Shown here: positions 52,998-60,467 of the stretch, piece by piece
How positions within the stretch are numbered: the first letter of the stretch is position 1
How the letters are laid out: every line of letters starts with the position of its first letter
Assembly: GCA_028282805.1 (NCBI GenBank)
Contig: JANQHD010000006.1
Coordinates: 1-64,000, forward strand
Source: Phycisphaeraceae bacterium
Lineage (GTDB): Bacteria > Planctomycetota > Phycisphaerae > Phycisphaerales > Zrk34
Direction: 5' to 3'
DNA: 64,000 bases
Notes under the pieces: generated by a model
Seen by the model: the letters and a program-made list of their open reading frames with translations, nothing else
Database searches by the model: none
Told to the model about the DNA's origin: nothing
Made by a program: the position numbers and the translations under genes

Positions 52998-53075
52998 GCG
53001 CAGCGAACCCCGGGGGTGATTGAACAAGCTGACCGCGCCGGATCCCCGGGGTTCGCTCCGCTCACCCCGGGGCTT
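52984..53075. repeat. Long inverted repeat, 32-nt arms
   Basis: The arm at 52984-53015 is the reverse complement of 53044-53075 except for one position, with 28 nt between. Both arms are bounded by CCCCGGGG blocks around a GTGAGCG/CGAAC core. The left arm includes the stop codon of the PQQ-like gene. There is no T-tract. It may stop transcription by structure, but looks more like a dispersed palindromic element. Confidence 0.8.
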
Positions 53076-53089
53076 GGTAAACTAACGCC

Positions 53090-53566
53090 ATGCCCATCGC
53101 CGCCCCGAAGCTCGAAGGTTACGACGCCGACCAGATCGGTCTGATCGTCGTCGACCACGGCTCGCGCCGCAACGAATCGAACGACATGCTGCTCGAAGTC
53201 GTCGCCATGTTCGAGAAGCTCAGCGACTACCCCATCGTCGAGCCGGCGCACATGGAGCTGGCCGAGCCGACCATCGCCCAGGCGTTCGACAAGTGCGTCG
53301 AGCGCGGCGCGAAGCTGGTGGTGGTGCACCCGTACTTTTTGTTGCCCGGCCGGCACTGGGACCAGGACATCCCGGACCTGGTCACCGCCGCGTCGTACAA
53401 GCACCCACACATCAAGTACCTGGTCACCGCGCCGCTGGGTCTGCACGAGCTGATGGCCGAGATCATGGACGAGCGCATCAAGCACTGCCTGGCGCACGTG
53501 GCCGGTGAGGCCGACGAATGCCCGGTCTGCGCCGGCACCGGCAAGTGCAAGCTCCGGGGCTCGTAA
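53090..53566 (+). CDS. CbiX/SirB-like chelatase with Cys-rich C-terminus
   Basis: 158 residues. VVDHGSRRNESNDMLLEVV carries the catalytic His of single-domain cobalt/iron chelatases; EPAHMELAEPTIAQAFDKCV and VVHPYFLLPGRHWDQDIPDL are the conserved metal-site and active-site stretches. Known members insert Co or Fe into sirohydrochlorin for cobalamin or siroheme. A C-terminal CPVCAGTGKC forms a possible extra metal or Fe-S site. TAAACT lies 6 nt before the ATG and there is no ribosome-binding site, pointing to a leaderless message. Confidence 0.85.
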   Translation: MPIAAPKLEGYDADQIGLIVVDHGSRRNESNDMLLEVVAMFEKLSDYPIVEPAHMELAEPTIAQAFDKCVERGAKLVVVHPYFLLPGRHWDQDIPDLVTAASYKHPHIKYLVTAPLGLHELMAEIMDERIKHCLAHVAGEADECPVCAGTGKCKLRGS

Positions 53567-53569
53567 GGC

Positions 53570-53899
53570 TCAAGCCGGCTCGGTGACCACGGCGGTGCCG
53601 TAGGCGAGGATCTCGGCGGCGCCCTGCATCATGCTCGCGGTGGTGAAGCGAACGCCCACCACGGCGTCGGCGCCCAGTTCGCGGGCGCGGTCGGTCATGC
53701 GGTCGATCGCCTGCTCGCGCGACTCGGCGACCATCTTGGTGTAGTCGGCCACCTCGCCGCCGACCAGGTGCCGGAAGAACGCGGCGATGTCGCGCCCCAG
53801 GTGGCGGGCGCGGATGGTGTTGCCCTTGACCAGCCCGAGGGTGCGGACGATGCGCCGGCCGCCGACCTGGTGCGATGTTGAAAGCGTGACCTGGTTCAC
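53570..53899 (-). CDS. YbjQ / heavy-metal-binding-domain family protein
   Basis: 109 residues. VRTLGLVKGNTIRARHLGRD and ELGADAVVGVRFTTASM are the YbjQ (UPF0145) signatures; the family forms pentameric beta barrels of unknown function. The GTG start overlaps the anti-sigma stop (GTGA) and has a GAGGTGG site, so it is the third gene of the second sigma operon. It converges on the chelatase gene with 3 nt between stops. Confidence 0.88.
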   Translation of the reverse strand: MNQVTLSTSHQVGGRRIVRTLGLVKGNTIRARHLGRDIAAFFRHLVGGEVADYTKMVAESREQAIDRMTDRARELGADAVVGVRFTTASMMQGAAEILAYGTAVVTEPA

Positions 53900-54357
53900 A
53901 GTTCCACCTCCCGGTGATACTTGTCGCTCGGCAATGTGACGAAGCGACGGATTAAAACGCTGAGGAACACCGCCAGCGAACCGGTGACGACCGCGGCGAT
54001 CGCGATGCGGACCACCACGGGCGCCGAGCCGTCTTCCCACAGCGCGCCCAGCAGTTCGAAGCAGCCCCAGCCGCCGAGCAGCAGCAGGCCGACGACAACC
54101 GCGATCATGCCGCCGATGTGCAGCGGGCGGTAGACCAACCGGCCGACCAGCCCGCGCTCGAAGGCGCGCCACGCCTGTTCCGTGGGTTCGATGAGGGTCA
54201 TTTTCTGTTGCACCTCCGCAAGGTGTTGCATGGATTCGAACTCCCGGCGGGTGTCGGGGTCGGCGGCGAGCAGCTGTTCGAGCCGCCGCCGGCCTTCGGC
54301 GTCCAGTTCGCCGTCGAGCTGCGCCATCATCAGTTGTTGCAGTTGCTCTTTGCTCAT
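53896..54357 (-). CDS. Probable anti-sigma factor, membrane protein
   Basis: 153 residues. N-terminal helical region MAQLDGELDAEGRRRLEQLL resembles the first helices of zinc-finger-type anti-sigma domains, but the Cys/His zinc ligands are missing. Two TM helices at about 82-103 and 114-135, with a basic C-terminal tail. ATG overlaps the sigma stop (ATGA). The role is inferred from that coupling. Confidence 0.75.
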   Translation of the reverse strand: MSKEQLQQLMMAQLDGELDAEGRRRLEQLLAADPDTRREFESMQHLAEVQQKMTLIEPTEQAWRAFERGLVGRLVYRPLHIGGMIAVVVGLLLLGGWGCFELLGALWEDGSAPVVVRIAIAAVVTGSLAVFLSVLIRRFVTLPSDKYHREVEL

Positions 54358-54896
54358 GGCGTTTGCTCCTCGAAGCGCCGGCGCAGACGATCCCGGGCCG
54401 CGTACAGCCGGCTGGCCACGGTGCCCCGCGGCACGCCCAACGCCTCGGCGATCTGTGCGTAGTCCATCTGCTCGAAGTGCCGCATGTGCAGCAGCCGGCG
54501 GTCGTCCTCGCCGAGGCTGTTGATGGCCCGGCGGAGCTGTTCGACCTGTTCGTCGGTTTCGACCAGCTGCTCGGGCGTGATGGTCCACGGGGGCAGCTGC
54601 TGTTCGTCGGCGGCCTTGGCCGGCCGGCGGCGTTTGACGAACGAAAGCGCCGCGTTGCGCGCGATCGTGTGCAGCCACGGGTAGAACGGTCGATCGGCGT
54701 CGACGCTGCGGATCGCGCGGAACGCCCGCAGGAACGACTCCTGCGTCACGTCCAGCGCATCGTCGGGGTTGTGCACGATCGCCAGCGCCGCCCGGTAGAC
54801 CCGCAGGCGGTAGCGGTGGACGAGGGTGGCGAACGCCTCGCGGTGGCCGTCGTGGCAGGCCCGGATGCACCGTTGGTCGTCGTGTTGTTCTGTTAT
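54354..54896 (-). CDS. ECF-family sigma factor with no standard start codon
   Basis: Region 2 (FATLVHRYRLRVYRAALAIV, DDALDVTQESFLRAFRAI, FYPWLHTIARNAALSFVKRR) and region 4 (MDYAQIAEALGVPRGTVASR) are intact. The frame is open from a TAA at 54917-54915, but no ATG, GTG or TTG occurs before GTG 54776, which lies inside region 2. I place the start at ATA 54896, 9 nt after AAGGG, giving ~180 residues. A base error upstream is an alternative. Operon with anti-sigma and ybjQ genes, all with 4-nt overlaps. Confidence 0.75.
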   Translation of the reverse strand: MTEQHDDQRCIRACHDGHREAFATLVHRYRLRVYRAALAIVHNPDDALDVTQESFLRAFRAIRSVDADRPFYPWLHTIARNAALSFVKRRRPAKAADEQQLPPWTITPEQLVETDEQVEQLRRAINSLGEDDRRLLHMRHFEQMDYAQIAEALGVPRGTVASRLYAARDRLRRRFEEQTP

Positions 54897-55004
54897 GACG
54901 AACCGCCCTTCTACTTACCCATACTCGGCAAGCCGGCCGCGCTTCGTGCAGGTGTGGCGGATTTTTCAGATTTTATGTGCGCCCCGGTCAAACGCGCAGC
55001 CCCG

Positions 55005-55033
55005 CCGGCCCGGCTCGGGTCAACCCGGGCCGG
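55005..55033. repeat. GC-rich perfect hairpin between hcp and the sigma gene
   Basis: CCGGCCCGG (55005-55013) pairs with CCGGGCCGG (55025-55033) around an 11-nt loop, 26 nt after the hcp stop on the minus strand. No T-tract, so at best a weak terminator or transcript stabiliser. Confidence 0.5.
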
Positions 55034-55058
55034 GGGGCCGACGACCCAAGGGGAAGGG

Positions 55059-56360
55059 TCACGCAGCGCCGGCGGCCAGCACCGCTTGGCAGTCGGCCTT
55101 GCCGTCGTCGCCGATGAGTTTCAGGTCGAACTGTTCTTGCAGGATCGCGAACACGTTGGGCGAGACGAACGCCGGGGGCTGGGGCCCGATGCGGATGCCC
55201 TTGACGCCCAGGCTCAGCAGCGTCAACAGCACGGCGACCGCCTTCTGCTCGAACCAGCTGATGACCAGGGTCAGCGGCAGGTCGTTGACCGTGCAGTCAA
55301 ACGCTTCGGCCAGCGCCGAGGCGACCATGATCGCGCCGTAGGCGTCGTTGCACTGGCCCATGTCGAGCAGGCGCGGCAGGCCGAGGTGTTGGCCGTAGTC
55401 GTATTCGCGGATGCGGTACTTGCCGCAGCCGAGCGTGAGGATGAACGAGTCGTCGGGGGCAGCCTGCGCGAAGTCGCTGTAGTAGTTGCGGCCGGGCTCG
55501 GCGCCGTCGCAGCCGCCGATGAGGAAGAAGTGGCTGATCTGGCCGGCCTTGACCGCGTCGACGATCGTGCCCGCGTTGTCGAGCAGCACGGAGCGGTGGA
55601 AGCCGACGGTCGACTTACCCTGCGGGTCGTCGGCGAGCGGCGCGCATTGGCGGGCCTTGGCGATGACGGCGCTGAAGTCATCATCGCAGATGCGCTGGCC
55701 GTCGGGCACGGCGGTGGCGCGCGTGGTGAACAGGCGGTCGGCGTAACCGTCCTTCGGGATCAGCACGCAGTTGGTCGTGCCCACGATCGGCCCGGCGAAG
55801 CGGTCGAACTCGGCCTTCTGCTTCTGCCACGCCCCGCCGTAGTGGCCCGCGAGGTTCGGGTGCTGCGCGAGCTTGGGGTACATGTGCGCCGGCAGCATCT
55901 CGCCGTGGGTGTAGATGTTGATGTCGGTGCCTTCGACCTGTTGCAGCAGGTGGTGCAGGTCGAGCAGGTCGTGGCCGGTCACGAGGATGCCGGGCCCGGC
56001 CTTGGTGCCCTCGAACACCTCGGCGGGCTGGGGCTTGCCGAACATCTCGACGTGGCCCTCGTCGAGCAGTTGCATGACGCGCAGGTTCATCTGCCCGCAC
56101 GTCATGCACAACTCGAACAAGCTGGCCTGGTCGAAGTTGACGTTGGTCATGGTCGCGAACAGCGCCTCTTCGATGAACGCGGAGACCGTTTCGTCGGATT
56201 TGCCGAGCCGGCGGGCGTGGTGGGCGTAAGCGGCCATGCCCTTCAGGCCGTAGAGCAAGATTTCCTGTAGGGATTGGACGTCTTCGTCTTTGCCGCACAC
56301 GCCGGGGCTGGTGACGCAGGCGGTGCAGTGGGCGGTCTGTTCGCACTGGTTGCAAAACAT
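55059..56360 (-). CDS. hcp: Hybrid cluster protein (Hcp), short class-III-like form
   Basis: 433 residues against ~550 for class I/II. N-terminal cluster ligands MFCNQCEQTAHCTACVTSPG then VCG: spacing C-x2-C-x8-C-x6-C. The hybrid-cluster ligands lie in the second half, for example TLGCGKYRIREYDYG and MGQCNDAYGAIMVASAL. The missing ~110 residues correspond to the deleted second helical bundle of class III proteins. Known: reduces NO (and hydroxylamine) to protect against nitrosative stress. AAAGGA precedes the ATG. Divergent from a Crp/Fnr gene with an FNR-type box between them. Confidence 0.9.
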   Translation of the reverse strand: MFCNQCEQTAHCTACVTSPGVCGKDEDVQSLQEILLYGLKGMAAYAHHARRLGKSDETVSAFIEEALFATMTNVNFDQASLFELCMTCGQMNLRVMQLLDEGHVEMFGKPQPAEVFEGTKAGPGILVTGHDLLDLHHLLQQVEGTDINIYTHGEMLPAHMYPKLAQHPNLAGHYGGAWQKQKAEFDRFAGPIVGTTNCVLIPKDGYADRLFTTRATAVPDGQRICDDDFSAVIAKARQCAPLADDPQGKSTVGFHRSVLLDNAGTIVDAVKAGQISHFFLIGGCDGAEPGRNYYSDFAQAAPDDSFILTLGCGKYRIREYDYGQHLGLPRLLDMGQCNDAYGAIMVASALAEAFDCTVNDLPLTLVISWFEQKAVAVLLTLLSLGVKGIRIGPQPPAFVSPNVFAILQEQFDLKLIGDDGKADCQAVLAAGAA

Positions 56361-56391
56361 GGGTGTCCTTTCACGACGCAAGGGGTCGGGC

Positions 56392-56397
56392 AGTATG
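56392..56397 (-). promoter_or_regulatory. -10 element of hcp
   Basis: CATACT on the minus strand. The inferred start near 56385 places the centre of the FNR-type box (56426.5) about 41.5 nt upstream, the class II activation position. Confidence 0.5.
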
Positions 56398-56419
56398 ATG
56401 GGCGGGCGGGCCAGCCGCA

Positions 56420-56433
56420 TTGACCTGGATCAA
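56420..56433. promoter_or_regulatory. FNR/Dnr/HcpR-type operator
   Basis: TTGAC-CTGG-ATCAA, one mismatch from a perfect TTGAT-N4-ATCAA palindrome, in the 99-nt gap between hcp (minus) and the Crp/Fnr gene (plus). The box is 27 nt before the regulator's start, where binding would probably repress or autoregulate it. Confidence 0.7.
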
Positions 56434-56459
56434 TTGGCTTTGAAAAAAGTGAGCCGCCG

Positions 56460-57140
56460 TTGTCTGAGCGCGTAGCGAGTTTGATCCGCGACTGCCCGTT
56501 TTTCAGCGGGCTGGACGACCGTTCTGTCGGTTTGCTGTCGGCGATGGCCGCGGGCAAGCGGTACGAAGCGGGCGAGATGATCTTCCGCCAGGGCGACGAC
56601 CCGCCGGGGGTGTTCATCGTGACCTCGGGGCAGGTGCGGGTGTACAAGCTGGCGCCCCACGGCAAGGAGCACGTGCTGCACCTGCCGGGGCCGGGCGAGA
56701 CGTTTTTGGAAGTCGCGGTGCTGGGCGGATTCGCGTGCCCGGCGTTTGCCGAGGCGGTCGAGCCGAGCGATTGCCTGTTGCTGCCTGCGCAGAAGTTCCG
56801 CCGGGCGGTCGACGAGGACCACGCGCTGTGCCGGCAGCTGCTGTTTGGCATGTCGCGCTCGGTCCGCCGGCTGGTGGGGCTGATGGAAGATATCGTGCTG
56901 CGCGACGCGGCCGGCCGGGTGGCGCGTCACCTGCTGGCGATGCACGCCGACCAGGGCGAGGTCATCGAACTGCCCGCCCTGAAAAAGCACCTGGCCAGCC
57001 ACCTGAACCTGACCAGCGAGACGCTCAGCCGCACGCTGCGCCGGTTGACCGAGGCGGGCCTGATCGACTCGACCGAGGGCCAGGCGGTGCGCGTCTGCGA
57101 CCCCGACGGCCTGGGCGAGATCGCGGCGGGCGTGGGCTGA
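56460..57140 (+). CDS. Crp/Fnr-family transcriptional regulator
   Basis: 226 residues from TTG 56460. Cyclic-nucleotide-binding-type beta roll ([20 protein letters not shown]), dimer helix ([20 protein letters not shown]), and winged HTH ([20 protein letters not shown]) with the Glu/Ser/Arg recognition pattern of FNR-type proteins. No N-terminal Cys cluster, so not an Fe-S FNR; closer to Dnr/NnrR/HcpR, which sense NO through haem. Adjacent to hcp with the shared box, it is the probable hcp regulator. Confidence 0.9.
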   Translation: MSERVASLIRDCPFFSGLDDRSVGLLSAMAAGKRYEAGEMIFRQGDDPPGVFIVTSGQVRVYKLAPHGKEHVLHLPGPGETFLEVAVLGGFACPAFAEAVEPSDCLLLPAQKFRRAVDEDHALCRQLLFGMSRSVRRLVGLMEDIVLRDAAGRVARHLLAMHADQGEVIELPALKKHLASHLNLTSETLSRTLRRLTEAGLIDSTEGQAVRVCDPDGLGEIAAGVG

Positions 57141-57172
57141 AAAAAACAAACCCCTTAAAAACCGAGGCTTTT

Positions 57173-57201
57173 TTGTGCGCCGGCCGGGCCGTTGCTATCC
57201 T
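57173..57201 (+). promoter_or_regulatory. Promoter of sucD, leaderless type
   Basis: TTGTGC (57173-57178), 17-nt spacer, TATCCT (57196-57201), then 7 nt to the ATG at 57209. No ribosome-binding site is visible. Confidence 0.5.
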
Positions 57202-57208
57202 TCCGCCC

Positions 57209-58111
57209 ATGAGCATCCTCATCGATCGCGAAACCAAGGTCATCTGCCAGGGCATCACCGGCTCGGCGGGCGCGTTCCACACCAAGGGTTGCCTCGAGTA
57301 CGGCACACAGATGGTCGGCGGCGTGACCCCCGGCAAGGGCGGGCAGAAAGACGACCACGGCCTGCCCATCTTCAACACCTGCTTCGACGCCGTGCAAGCC
57401 ACCGACGCCACCGCCAGCATGATCTTCGTGCCGCCGCCGTTCGCGGGCGACGCGATCCTCGAAGCGGCCGCCGCCGGCATCGAGGTGATCGTGGCCGTGA
57501 CCGAGGGCGTGCCGACGCTGGACATGATCAAGGTCCGCAAGGCGCTGGACACCGACCACCCCAACATCAAGCTCGTCGGCCCCAACTGCCCCGGCGTGAT
57601 CACGCCCGGTCAGTGCAAGGTCGGCATCATGCCCGGCTATATCCACACGCCCGCACCCGAAGCGACCACCGGCAAGGCCATCGGCATCATCTCCCGCAGC
57701 GGCACGCTGACCTACGAGGCGGTCTGGCAGACCTCGCAGCGCGGTATCGGGCAGACGACTTGTGTCGGTATCGGCGGCGACCCGGTCAAGGGCCTGAACT
57801 TCATCGAGCTGCTCGACCTGTTCGAGGCCGACGACGAAACCGCGGGCGTGCTGATGATCGGCGAGATCGGCGGCGACGACGAGGAGCGGGCCGCCGAGCA
57901 CATCAAATCGAGCATTCAAAAGCCCGTCGCGGCGTTTATCGCCGGCCAGACCGCCCCCCCCGGCAAGCGAATGGGACACGCGGGTGCGATTATCTCATCC
58001 GGTTCGGGCAAGGCGGTCGATAAGATCAACGCCCTGACCGCCGCGGGCGCCGCCGTGGCCGAGTCCCCGGCCGACATGGGCGCCGCCATGGCCGAGGCGC
58101 TGGCACTCTAG
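57209..58111 (+). CDS. sucD: Succinyl-CoA synthetase, alpha subunit
   Basis: 300 residues. CoA-binding Rossmann start ([20 protein letters not shown]), [20 protein letters not shown], and the phospho-His region [18 protein letters not shown]-cycle enzyme forming succinyl-CoA with NTP. The beta-subunit gene sucC is not adjacent, which is unusual because the two are normally in one operon. Confidence 0.95.
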   Translation: MSILIDRETKVICQGITGSAGAFHTKGCLEYGTQMVGGVTPGKGGQKDDHGLPIFNTCFDAVQATDATASMIFVPPPFAGDAILEAAAAGIEVIVAVTEGVPTLDMIKVRKALDTDHPNIKLVGPNCPGVITPGQCKVGIMPGYIHTPAPEATTGKAIGIISRSGTLTYEAVWQTSQRGIGQTTCVGIGGDPVKGLNFIELLDLFEADDETAGVLMIGEIGGDDEERAAEHIKSSIQKPVAAFIAGQTAPPGKRMGHAGAIISSGSGKAVDKINALTAAGAAVAESPADMGAAMAEALAL

Positions 58112-58227
58112 GCCGCTTTGTGCCTATCATACGCACCACCTGTCGCCTGTCGCTCCAGGTGAAAACGCAGACGCAGCCCCCACGCCGGCTTGTTGCCGCT
58201 CGCCGGCTTAGCAATCAAGGACCCCCC

Positions 58228-59109
58228 ATGACCTCAAGCAAGGCCGACCGGCCCGTGCAAAGGCGCGGTATTCATCTTTCGCAACTCGACTGGCCTGTGG
58301 TCATCGGCATCGTCGCGCTGCACGTCGGCGCGGTCTTCGCCGTCTTCCCCGCGATGTTCTCGTGGAGCGGCGTGCTCATCGCGCTGTTCCTCTGTTGGGT
58401 GACCGGCGGATGGGGCATCACGCTCTGCTACCACCGGCTGCTGACCCACCGCAGCTTCAAGACCCCCAAGTGGTTCGAGTACTTCCTGACCACCTGCGCC
58501 TGCCTCGCGTGGCAGGGCGGGCCGGTCAACTGGGTCGGCACCCACCGCATCCACCACAAGCACTCCGACGAAGAGGGCGACCCGCACTCGCCCGTGCAAG
58601 ACGGCTTCGCCTGGGCGCACGTGTTCTGGTGCATGCACAAGCACACCGACGGCATCCGCGCCGCCGACGCCGCCAAAGACCTGCAACGCGACTTCGGTCA
58701 ACGCTGGCTCAACAAGCTGTTCATCGTGCCGCAGTTCGTGCTGGCCGCCCTGCTGTTCGGCATCGGCTACGCCGTCGAGGGGCCCATGCTCGGCCTGTCG
58801 TGGATCGTGTGGGGCGTGTGCCTGCGGACCATCCTCGTCTACCACGGCACCTGGTTCGTCAACTCCGCCTCCCACACCTGGGGCTACCGCAACTTCGAGA
58901 CCAAGGACGCCTCGACCAACCTCTGGTGGGTCGCCCTGCTCAGCTTCGGCGAGGGCTGGCACAACAACCACCACGCCCACCAGCGCTCCGCCGCGCACGG
59001 CCTGCGCTGGTACGAGTTCGACCTGACCTACTGGACCATCCGCGCCCTGGCGCTGGTGGGCCTGGCGCGCGACATCGTCATGCCCGAGCCCGACCAGATG
59101 CCCCGCTGA
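58228..59109 (+). CDS. Membrane fatty-acid desaturase (delta-9 type)
   Basis: 293 residues. Three histidine boxes of the stearoyl-CoA desaturase-like group: HRLLTHRSF, HRIHHKHSDEEGDPHS and HNNHHAH, with four TM helices in two pairs. A di-iron enzyme introducing a cis double bond into acyl chains in the inner membrane. ATG 58228 has an AAGGA site; the longer open frame upstream is not used. Its last 32 nt overlap, tail to tail, the end of the gene at 59078. Confidence 0.92.
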   Translation: MTSSKADRPVQRRGIHLSQLDWPVVIGIVALHVGAVFAVFPAMFSWSGVLIALFLCWVTGGWGITLCYHRLLTHRSFKTPKWFEYFLTTCACLAWQGGPVNWVGTHRIHHKHSDEEGDPHSPVQDGFAWAHVFWCMHKHTDGIRAADAAKDLQRDFGQRWLNKLFIVPQFVLAALLFGIGYAVEGPMLGLSWIVWGVCLRTILVYHGTWFVNSASHTWGYRNFETKDASTNLWWVALLSFGEGWHNNHHAHQRSAAHGLRWYEFDLTYWTIRALALVGLARDIVMPEPDQMPR

Positions 59110-59776
59110 CCCCAACTGGGGCGCGCCCCCACGCCGAGACCTGCACCACGACCTTTCGCAGGTTCAGCCAGACCAGCAGAAAAACCGGCAGCGCCAAGCC
59201 CCACGCCACCTGCAACAGCGCCCCCACCACCATCGCGCCCTGCATCATCGGCCCGAACAGCCCGGTGAACGGCTGGCCGTGCTCCGGTGCCGGCGGGTTC
59301 TTGGCCTCCATGACCTCCGCCATCACGTCCGCCATGTCCATGTTCATCTGCGCGCTGTAGTACGTCGAAGCCAACACGAACGGTACGCTCAGGCACGCCC
59401 ACAGCAACGCCCCCTTGCGCGACCAGCGCCAGCGGCACAAAAAGCCCACCGCCGACACGATCAACAGCACCGCCAACGGCAACCCCACCAACCCCAACGC
59501 CGCCAAGATCGGCGCGTGCGCGTCCTGCACGGCGCGGATCGCATCGGTGTGTCTGTCGCCCGTGAACACGTGTTCCGATGAAGACCGCAGCGAATGGTGG
59601 ATGATCGCCGCCAGGTGACCGAACAAGTTAAGCGCGCCGAAGAGGATCGCGATCACGCCCACCACCAACGGCCACACGCTCCGCCGGCCCGGCGGCAACG
59701 GCGGCGGCGCGGCCGGTGCAGGTGCGGGTGCGGGTGCGGGTGCGGGCGCTTGGGCCTGAGTGTGGTATTCGTCCAT
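59078..59776 (-). CDS. Uncharacterised four-TM protein with Ala-Pro repeat
   Basis: 232 residues. A short cytoplasmic start with an (AP)n run and PPPLPPG, then about four TM helices (WPLVVGVIAILFGALNLFGH; LAALGLVGLPLAVLLIVSAV; WACLSVPFVLASTYY; GALLQVAWGLALPVFLLVWL) and a basic tail. ATG 59776 has a GGGGTGAGG site. Function unknown. It follows the response regulator gene by 22 nt on the same strand, so may be its operon partner. Confidence 0.7.
   Translation of the reverse strand: MDEYHTQAQAPAPAPAPAPAPAAPPPLPPGRRSVWPLVVGVIAILFGALNLFGHLAAIIHHSLRSSSEHVFTGDRHTDAIRAVQDAHAPILAALGLVGLPLAVLLIVSAVGFLCRWRWSRKGALLWACLSVPFVLASTYYSAQMNMDMADVMAEVMEAKNPPAPEHGQPFTGLFGPMMQGAMVVGALLQVAWGLALPVFLLVWLNLRKVVVQVSAWGRAPVGVSGASGRARA
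59715..59750. repeat. Hexamer repeat (GGTGCG)n encoding Ala-Pro
   Basis: Six consecutive 6-nt units, four of them perfect GGTGCG, giving the Ala-Pro run of the membrane protein. In-frame slippage would change linker length only. Confidence 0.85.
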
Positions 59777-59798
59777 CGCCTCACCCCATCGTTGAAGT

Positions 59799-60464
59799 TC
59801 AGTCCGTGAAGCCCTGCTTGCGGTACTCGTCCAGCCGGTAGTACAGCGTCCGCACCGAGATGCCCAGCTCTTCCGCGGCCGTCCGGCGGTTGCCGTCGTG
59901 CCGCGCCAGCGCATCCAAAATCGCCTTGCGCTCCAGGTCCGCCAGCGACGTCGGGCCGTCGTCTTCGTCATCATCGTCGAACACCACCGGCGCACCGGCC
60001 TCGGGCGCATCCGCCTGTTGCGCGGCCTGTTCGGTGTCGACCTGTTCGCCGAGCTGTTCGATGACCAGCTTGCGGATGCGCTTCTGCGCCCGGTCCAACG
60101 CGATCTCCAAATCGCCGAGATGGCACGGCTTGGTCAGAAACTCGACGACGTCCAGGTGGATCGCTTCCTTCGCCGCATCAAGGTCGCCGAAGCCCGTGAG
60201 GATGATCGCCTGCGTGTCCGCCCACTTGGCACGCACCTGGCGCAGGCAGTCCAACCCGCTCATGCCCGGCAGGTTCAGGTCCAGCAGCACGATCGGCCAG
60301 GGCTCGTCTTTCATCGCCTCCAGCGCCGCTTCGCCGGTGCCGACCGTCACCGCGCGGTAGCCGAGCTCCGGCATCATCCGGCCGTACAACTCGGCGAGGC
60401 GCGGCTCGTCCTCCACGATCAACACCCGCCGGTACTGTTCGAGCAGTTGTGCTTCGTCCGTCAT
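59799..60464 (-). CDS. Response regulator, REC plus Fis-type HTH
   Basis: 221 residues. Receiver domain with VLIVEDEP, phospho-acceptor LLDLNLPGMSG and Lys in FLTKP. Then a helical and Asp-rich linker, and a C-terminal Fis-type HTH (GNRRTAAEELGISVRTLYYR). No sigma54 AAA domain, as in PrrA/RegA/ActR-type regulators. Its start lies 3 nt after the kinase stop, so the pair is one operon and the kinase is the cognate partner. Confidence 0.92.
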   Translation of the reverse strand: MTDEAQLLEQYRRVLIVEDEPRLAELYGRMMPELGYRAVTVGTGEAALEAMKDEPWPIVLLDLNLPGMSGLDCLRQVRAKWADTQAIILTGFGDLDAAKEAIHLDVVEFLTKPCHLGDLEIALDRAQKRIRKLVIEQLGEQVDTEQAAQQADAPEAGAPVVFDDDDEDDGPTSLADLERKAILDALARHDGNRRTAAEELGISVRTLYYRLDEYRKQGFTD

Positions 60465-60467
60465 CGC

